Part shown: positions 58,691 to 64,000 of the stretch, in pieces
How positions within the stretch are numbered: the stretch's first letter is position 1
Layout: each line of letters opens with the position of its first letter
Source of the DNA: Ciona savignyi
Taxonomy: Eukaryota; Chordata; Ascidiacea; Phlebobranchia; Cionidae
Assembly (NCBI GenBank): GCA_000149265.1
Contig: CH002658.1
Coordinates: forward strand, 135,092-199,091
Direction: 5' to 3'
Length of the DNA stretch: 64,000 nucleotides
Position numbers and translations under genes: made by a program
The notes under the pieces: generated by a model
Databases searched by the model: none
The model's input: the letters and a program-made list of their open reading frames with translations, nothing else
Told to the model about the DNA's origin: nothing

Positions 58691-60125
58691 TGTTTTAAGA
58701 ACATTTATAATCTGATTGAGATTTGCAATTTAATCCGTGATCGCAAAGCAAAAATCGCCATAAACGTTAAAAAAACTGGCAGGTAAATCAAAAAAATAAA
58801 CTTCTCGCCGGTCTTTAATACCAAATAATTGTTGTTTGTGAACTACGGTTTTATTTGTGTACGCTTTTATCCTTGTTTTCGTTGCTTAGGAGGTAATTGT
58901 AACAAGGCCGGTGCTTTATTCAATATTATCCCGATTAGCTTTTGTTATGTGTTTAAGGCAGAAGTTATATTATTTATTAATAAATCAGTACGAGAGCTTT
59001 GGAAAGTGTAAGTACAAGGTAAACTATTCCCATGTAATTTGATTTGTCCTGTAGGTTACATCGATCAATAAGAGTATATTGTTGTTCAAGTGGGTTCAAT
59101 TGCGTATGGGTTGAATACTATAACTCCCGTCACATTTTGGTAAATATTATTTTTCTTGCCTAATTGGGCACATGTTAAATCGGTGAACTACTTATCGTTA
59201 TTTTTTTAAATCTGCATCACCGTATTTGCAAGATTTTCTCGCTATTTATCACGACGTTACCCTACGTTTCTGTTTACCACATAAAGCCTAAATATAAAGA
59301 GGTTTCGATAATTATGCATTCAGGCACATTGGAACTCCCCCACACAGAAGTGACAGCCACAACTAGTCGCGAAATTATACCACTTTTTAACAGGACACAA
59401 ATAGACAGGCACCTATGATTTATTTCGAAATGTGATTCAAAATATTATGTTGCTAATTGCAGGAATGGTTTTTTAGACATAAAGGCATTAAAATGTGATT
59501 TTTTAATATGCTGTGCGTTAGTATTAAAACGGATTAAGCATCAAAGTACTGAAAAAAAAGTTTATCGAAAATCAGTAAAAGTTAAAGAATGTTTCGGTAT
59601 TTTTATGAAATACACTTTACCACTCTTTTACTTTCTACTTGGGGGAATAACCTACAACATAGTAGTTTTATGATCTGACGAAAAAAAATCATGAATGGAA
59701 CCCTGTCTTATTATTAAAACTTGGCAAGTACAGTTTTGGTATATTTTAAATGTAGGTTATAGTTTATTTAGAAAGTGTTTTTTCCTTTATCATGAGCCAA
59801 GAGCGTTGCTACAAGATTTGGTCTGTTGTTTGATTTAATTGACAATTAAGTGCGTACACTTAAGCCACCTATATAATTTGTTATAATGCTACAATTTTTA
59901 CGAACAAATCAAACTTAGCATTAACGTTCACATAAAAAATACATATATCACTTATAAAATGCTTATATTAGGAATTTTATTAACTAATTTGATGAAAGGT
60001 CTAAACTTTTCAGGGAGGCACCAAACTAGACTACTTTTTTTGGTGCCTTTCTGTTTTGCTGTAGTATTTTGCCAGTTGCCACAGTATTTTTTGTTAATTG
60101 TTGGATTTTCAGTTAACGCCATAAT

Positions 60126-60136
<11 letters not shown>

Positions 60137-60178
<42 letters not shown>
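60137..60178. repeat. (AT)n microsatellite
   Basis: A run of about 20 AT/TA dinucleotides with one 'acat' interruption. It gives TyrIle-repeat chance frames on both strands. Confidence 0.9.
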
Positions 60179-60181
<3 letters not shown>

Positions 60182-60507
60182 ACATGTATTTTCAAATTGT
60201 TACAAAAAAAATAAAATTGTATTGTATTGTGGATACGACGTAATCTGACAATTATTTAGCTGGTAATGTCTGTTATGTTTTTTTATTCAATGGGGATAAA
60301 CACAAATATCCTATTTTATCATATTAACGCTTTAAATAATTTTTTTTGTATTCCAATTGCATCAATTGATATAAAATAATTTTCTGGTTCTAAAAGAAAA
60401 TCATATTAAACTTTACAAAATGCAAGAGCTTTACCAGCTTAACTGTGCTCACATAGTAAAGTTGTTTTTTAGGTCTTGCTGAATGGTTTGAACCACGCCA
60501 CTTAACC

Positions 60508-62611
60508 ATGGAACAGTCTGGAAATTATAGCTTCTCCTCCACAAAACGAACAATAAGTGTCAACGCGGGCAGTGCCATAAACGCGCTAAGTTTATGCCAA
60601 AACAACAACAAGATCGTGGTGGCGGGACGGTCATTGTTGAAAATCTATGAAATCGATTCGTTCAACCAAATACGAGAAGCCATGAACCTACATGTAGGAA
60701 GAAAACAGGTAACGAAATTGGAAAAATTATGCATCCATGGGGCTGTTGTTTAAAAACAGTCTCAACTAAAAGCTCTGGTATTGTAACCTTAAAAGGAAAC
60801 CCCGTCACTATTATATTTGGGTTACTACTATGCGGTTTCTACTTTTTATTTTAAGGGTATTTGTGTTTCTTCTTTTATTCTTAAAATTTTTGACCTTTGA
60901 AATCTTGAGCTTCATAATCTTAGGTAAGGCACATTTGCAGATGTGTCTTCTGTGTTGATTGTGTCTTTGAGCAATGAACCGACTGATCATTGCATGAACC
61001 TATTTTTGCATCATGTCTGGCTTTATCATGCATTTTCCTACTGGCTAGTACAAACAGTAACCAATGCTCTTTCTCATTAGTCCGACTGGTTAGTCTGGCA
61101 GTTAGGTGCGTCGCATTCGACTTTCAATCGAAAGGTTGCAGCCTAAACTCAGCGGATTAATGGGTTCTACCAAATTGAAGGAACGTGTCTATTATATACA
61201 AACCACTGCAATAGCTCTGGTAACACGACGGTGGGTGCGAGGTGATCTAACGATTGCTTGTGTGTTAACCCCCTTGGTTTTCCCAATTACGGGGATAAAC
61301 CTGAATATTCTATCCTATAATATAATTTAACCTTAATTTGCCGTCCTTATTTTTTTCAGGGATTGAACATGAGCAGCTCGGATGTGGTCTGGAGTCCGAA
61401 AGAGGACAACATGATTGCCACTGCTGCTACCAACGGTGCGATCGTGGCTTGGGATTTAAACGCGGTCGGACGAAATAAGCAACTTGTAGTGTTATCCGAT
61501 CACCGTAGAACAGTCACCAAAATCTCATTTCATCCGAAAGAGCCGTCAAGACTGTTGAGCGGTTCTCAGGTTCTGAATTGCTCATGTTGGAAAGGATATA
61601 AATTGTATGAATAATTACACCCTATTAAGGCATTAAGTGCTATTATCGGAACATAACCACCCAGTTTTTTTAATCAGGTTGATTATAGTGGGACTGTTTT
61701 ATATATGTATGTATAAACCATTATATATATGGTGGTTCATTTTTAAACTGGGTCAAGTTCATTAACAATGTTCGAGAAAGAAAATTAAAGCCGGTATAAC
61801 AAACTAAAGTTAATATATTGTAATTAGTTTTTTTGATTAAAATGTCTTTTGCTTAGGCCAGTGGTTCTCAATCTTTTTGATCTTGTGGCGTCTTACTACT
61901 TTTCTTTAAATTAAACTATAAATGAAGTGTTTGAACCAAATTGCGGACTATACCGGAAAGATACTCAAAACCCCCCCAAAATGTAAAAAAAACAGCTGAG
62001 ATCACATCCGGGACATCTTAAGAAGCGAAACTGATTCTACTGCCATAGACACATTAAAATAAAACAAACATTATGGGCGTAGTATTGGGAAAAAACGTTT
62101 TTTGTGAGACTTTTCCCTCAAAATTAGACCAAAAAAGTCATAAAATTCAACTAAACTTTACTTAATAATTTCAAATGCAAAGTTATGTTTATTTTTGCTG
62201 TTTGTGAAAGATATATCATATAGCTTTCCAAAGAGACCAAACTTTTGCAGTTTCGACAAGAAATGTTGGAGATTTTTTATTTTAAATTAGCACATGTCAA
62301 AAAGGACAAATTTGTCCTTATCGTTTTTAAGGGGCTAGACACTTACCATTTAGTAGCTTAGGATCTATGCACCTTCTGTCGTAAATTTATGAAACGCAAC
62401 CAGCTTAGACCATCAAACAAACCCATACTTTCTGCTGTGAATAATTTACAACCTCATTTCACACCAGGACTGCACCATGAGAATGTTCGATTTGCGCAAG
62501 AAAGAATGCACCGCGATCTTCCACAGTAAAGCTGATGGAGTGAGGTGTGTGGAGTTCAGCCCGTTCCATTACTTCATGTTCGCAGCAAGCTTCGATAATG
62601 GTAATGTACAG
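60508..62611 (+). CDS. WDR24: WDR24 (GATOR2 subunit), first three coding exons, runs off the window
   Basis: Exons 60508-60708, 61360-61569 and 62468-62611, all phase 0 (185 codons so far). WDR24 is a WD40/RING-type subunit of GATOR2, which relays amino-acid sufficiency to mTORC1 at the lysosome. The translation follows human WDR24 closely: AINALSLC, KIVVAGRSLLKIYEID, NLHVGRKQGLNMSSSDVVW, IATAATNGAIVAWDLN, LSDHRRTVTKISFHP, RLLSGSQDCTMRMFDLR, DGVRCVEFSPFHYFMFAASF, DNGNVQ. That covers the first WD40 blades. No next exon (LWDIR-like) is seen up to 64000, so the gene continues to the right. The donor of exon 2 (GTTCTG) is weak. The Met at 60508 fits the family start; the frame stays open a little upstream to an acceptor-like TTTTTTAG at 60472. 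Confidence 0.92.
61081..61322 (+). repeat. tRNA-derived SINE, shortened copy
   Basis: 'ctggttagtctggcagttag', 'tttcaatcgaaaggttgcag', then 'aactcagcggattaatgggt', 'gaacgtgtctattatataca', 'cgaggtgatctaacgattgc' and 'ttttcccaattacggggat', ending in a 'tatcctata' tail. The 'ttgggcaaggcac' block is missing. It ends about 37 bases before WDR24 exon 2. Confidence 0.85.
61859..61910 (+). mobile_element. hAT/Charlie-like 5' end fragment
   Basis: CAGTGGTTCTCAATCTTTTT followed by 'gatcttgtggcg' is like the terminus of many hAT (Charlie-type) elements. The matching inverted end was not found before WDR24 exon 3. It lies in WDR24 intron 2. Confidence 0.5.
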
Positions 62612-62630
62612 GTGGGGAATTGTCCTTTTT

Positions 62631-62836
62631 GGTCTTAATTAAATTTGGTTTGCTTATTATTGTTATTTCGCTTAGGTTTGGCGGCCGCGTCCGCTATATT
62701 TATTAAATAATATCCTTTTTTCCAATGAAATGTTTTAACGACTGTTCGTTTTGCAGTCTTTTCCTGGTTGTGTGTCGTAATTTGATTTAATTCGCATTTT
62801 TTAATACTAGGGGCAAAAAATAAATAAACGAAACTA
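62631..62836. mobile_element. Retroposon-like insertion with 13-bp target duplication (repeat copy B)
   Basis: AATTGTCCTTTTT occurs at 62618-62630 and again at 62837-62849, directly flanking the GGTTTGGCGGCCGCG-family repeat (62670-62840; compare copies at 16028 and 51223). A duplication of this length suggests target-primed insertion. It lies in WDR24 intron 3, beginning 20 bases after the exon 3 donor. Confidence 0.7.
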
Positions 62837-62890
62837 AATTGTCCTTTTTTGTGGTGTCGGGTGTTATGGTTAAATTCCATTTAATCATAT

Positions 62891-63035
62891 TAGGTATATC
62901 ACATAAAACACACTGCGGTAGCTCCAGTAACCTAACAGCAGACGCAAGATTATCTGACAATTGTTATATGATTGCTCTTCCGGCCTTGAGATTTTGATAT
63001 ACAGAGATAAAACAGGAAAATCCTATCCTAATCCA
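62891..63035 (+). repeat. Decayed tRNA-derived SINE, 3' part
   Basis: 'gtatatcacataaaacacac', 'tgcggtagctccagtaacct', 'gcaagattatctgacaattg' and 'gataaaacaggaaaatccta' match the second half of the SINE. Confidence 0.65.
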
Positions 63036-63447
63036 GAATATATTAAATATATTTGACGCATTTATAAATATTTATATATAAAAACAAGTAAACAACTATT
63101 GGTTTTTGGTGTCTTGTCTGGGTTAAATTTTTTTTACTTTTTGCAATTATATAAAAAATCCAACTAAACTATAATACACTTAAGATGAAAACCGATACAT
63201 ATAGTTGAAATGACCTAAAGCTTTGTCGATTGCCATGGCTTTGATAATCAATTTTTCCCATATGTGATGTACTGTACTATAGAGTCATCGTCCGTTTCAC
63301 AATTAGTTCTCATGTGTCACTCTTTGGTGTTTCTAGGAATGTTTTGTAGAAGCATAATGTACAGTAATTCTAATGCATTTTAATCCTATTGTAAAACTTT
63401 CATATGCATTGAATGCTGTTTCGTGTGCATAGAGCATGTTGGATATA

Positions 63448-63530
63448 CAGTGGAACCCCGCTTACCTGACCACCTATGGGACCGTTATGAAGCGGTCGCG
63501 TTAGCGGGGTGGTCGTGTTAGTGAATTTTG
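63448..63530. mobile_element. Tigger/pogo-like transposon end
   Basis: TA followed by CAGTGGAACCCCGCTTACC resembles Tigger/pogo terminal inverted repeats, which insert at TA. Inside, 'gcgttagcggggtggtcgtg' is the approximate inverse of the end, so the terminus contains a local fold-back. The other end is not in the window. Confidence 0.5.
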
Positions 63531-64000
63531 CTATGGACCAAGTTGTCGTCATATACTACATATAATGATTGACTTTCATACTTTTAAATTATCCATTTAT
63601 ATTTTGAATATACTAATAGTTTAAAATAAAAGAAGCTAAAAGAATCATGGACATTTGCATAAATGGTACATATTGGACCTTTTTGAAACTGGTCTCTAGC
63701 AGTTGCGTACTTGTGCAAGACACGACATCGTGATCACAAAACTTAAGCACTGGACTAATGTGGCTGGTTTAAATGGTCTTACCAAGTGCTCCACAACAAA
63801 TTTTAAATTGAGGCGCAATGCGCGCCTGGCGCATTTAGAACCTAAAACTAAAAATTTGTAAAAATTAAATATTTTTTTATTTGGTAAAAACTCTGTATAA
63901 AAAATATATTTTATTTTTCTGCAGTAGCCCAGTATTGTCTTGCGGCACAGTAATTCTCGCAGCACACTGATTGCACTGGTCTAACCCAATTTTTTTATAT

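Larger units (their letters stand above)
58000..60507. other. Intergenic region between SPNS and WDR24
   Basis: It holds an 18-bp-spaced ACGT array (58096-58156), a degraded MITE-like stretch (58491-58690), an AT dinucleotide run (60137-60178) and a SINE relic near 60240-60320. No exon is recognised. A pyrimidine tract ending in TTTTTTAG at 60472, just before the WDR24 start, looks like a splice or trans-splice acceptor. Confidence 0.55.
62850..64000. other. WDR24 intron 3 (to right edge)
   Basis: It contains a decayed SINE (62891-63035) and a Tigger/pogo-like end (63448-63530). No WDR24 exon was recognised. A minus-strand frame at 63696-63965 has no family signal. Confidence 0.5.

Noticed and set aside
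1..64000. CRISPR arrays, bacterial operons, integrated virus or plasmid genes
   Set aside because: The tandem repeats lack CRISPR spacing, no bacterial gene layout was seen, and no viral polymerase, capsid or integrase frame was found.

Overview
The window looks like nuclear DNA of a tunicate, most likely Ciona. It is AT-rich, its genes are split into small GT-AG exons, it is dense in tRNA-derived SINEs and small DNA transposons, and every recognisable protein has a clear chordate homologue. Most open frames are chance AT-rich ORFs or exon fragments. Real genes were rebuilt by joining exons at splice sites with matching phase. No phage, bacterial, CRISPR or operon-type system was seen, and I do not claim a previously undescribed system.

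Layout from left to right: (1) 921-1127 (+), last coding exon of an unidentified gene. (2) 8036-3703 (-), a complete six-exon CALHM-type channel, 427 aa. (3) 11750-14100 (+), the last four exons of an unidentified gene with a charged, serine-rich, nuclear-looking tail. (4) 16459-21241 (+), complete seven-exon C1QBP/p32, 279 aa. (5) 24504-21491 (-), four-exon ankyrin-repeat protein, 196 aa, convergent with C1QBP and 250 bases away. (6) 27489-57932 (+), complete 13-exon Spinster (SPNS) major facilitator transporter, 699 aa, whose first four introns are very long. (7) 60508 to beyond the right edge (+), first three coding exons of WDR24, a GATOR2 subunit.

SPNS and WDR24 sit head to tail. Their vertebrate counterparts both act at the lysosome (lysolipid export and amino-acid signalling to mTORC1), so the adjacency is worth noting, though nothing in the sequence proves co-regulation. 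C1QBP is mitochondrial and CALHM is a plasma-membrane channel; neither has an evident link to its neighbours.

The non-coding part holds two tRNA-derived repeat families, a MITE-like family with GGGAAGG-type inverted ends, and a non-autonomous hAT element with a perfect 8-bp target duplication inserted into a SINE. It also holds a retroposon-like repeat with a 13-bp target duplication, several minisatellites, two clusters of CRE-like ACGT sites (one with exact 18-bp spacing), and one 100-N assembly gap whose flanks share the same 11 bases.
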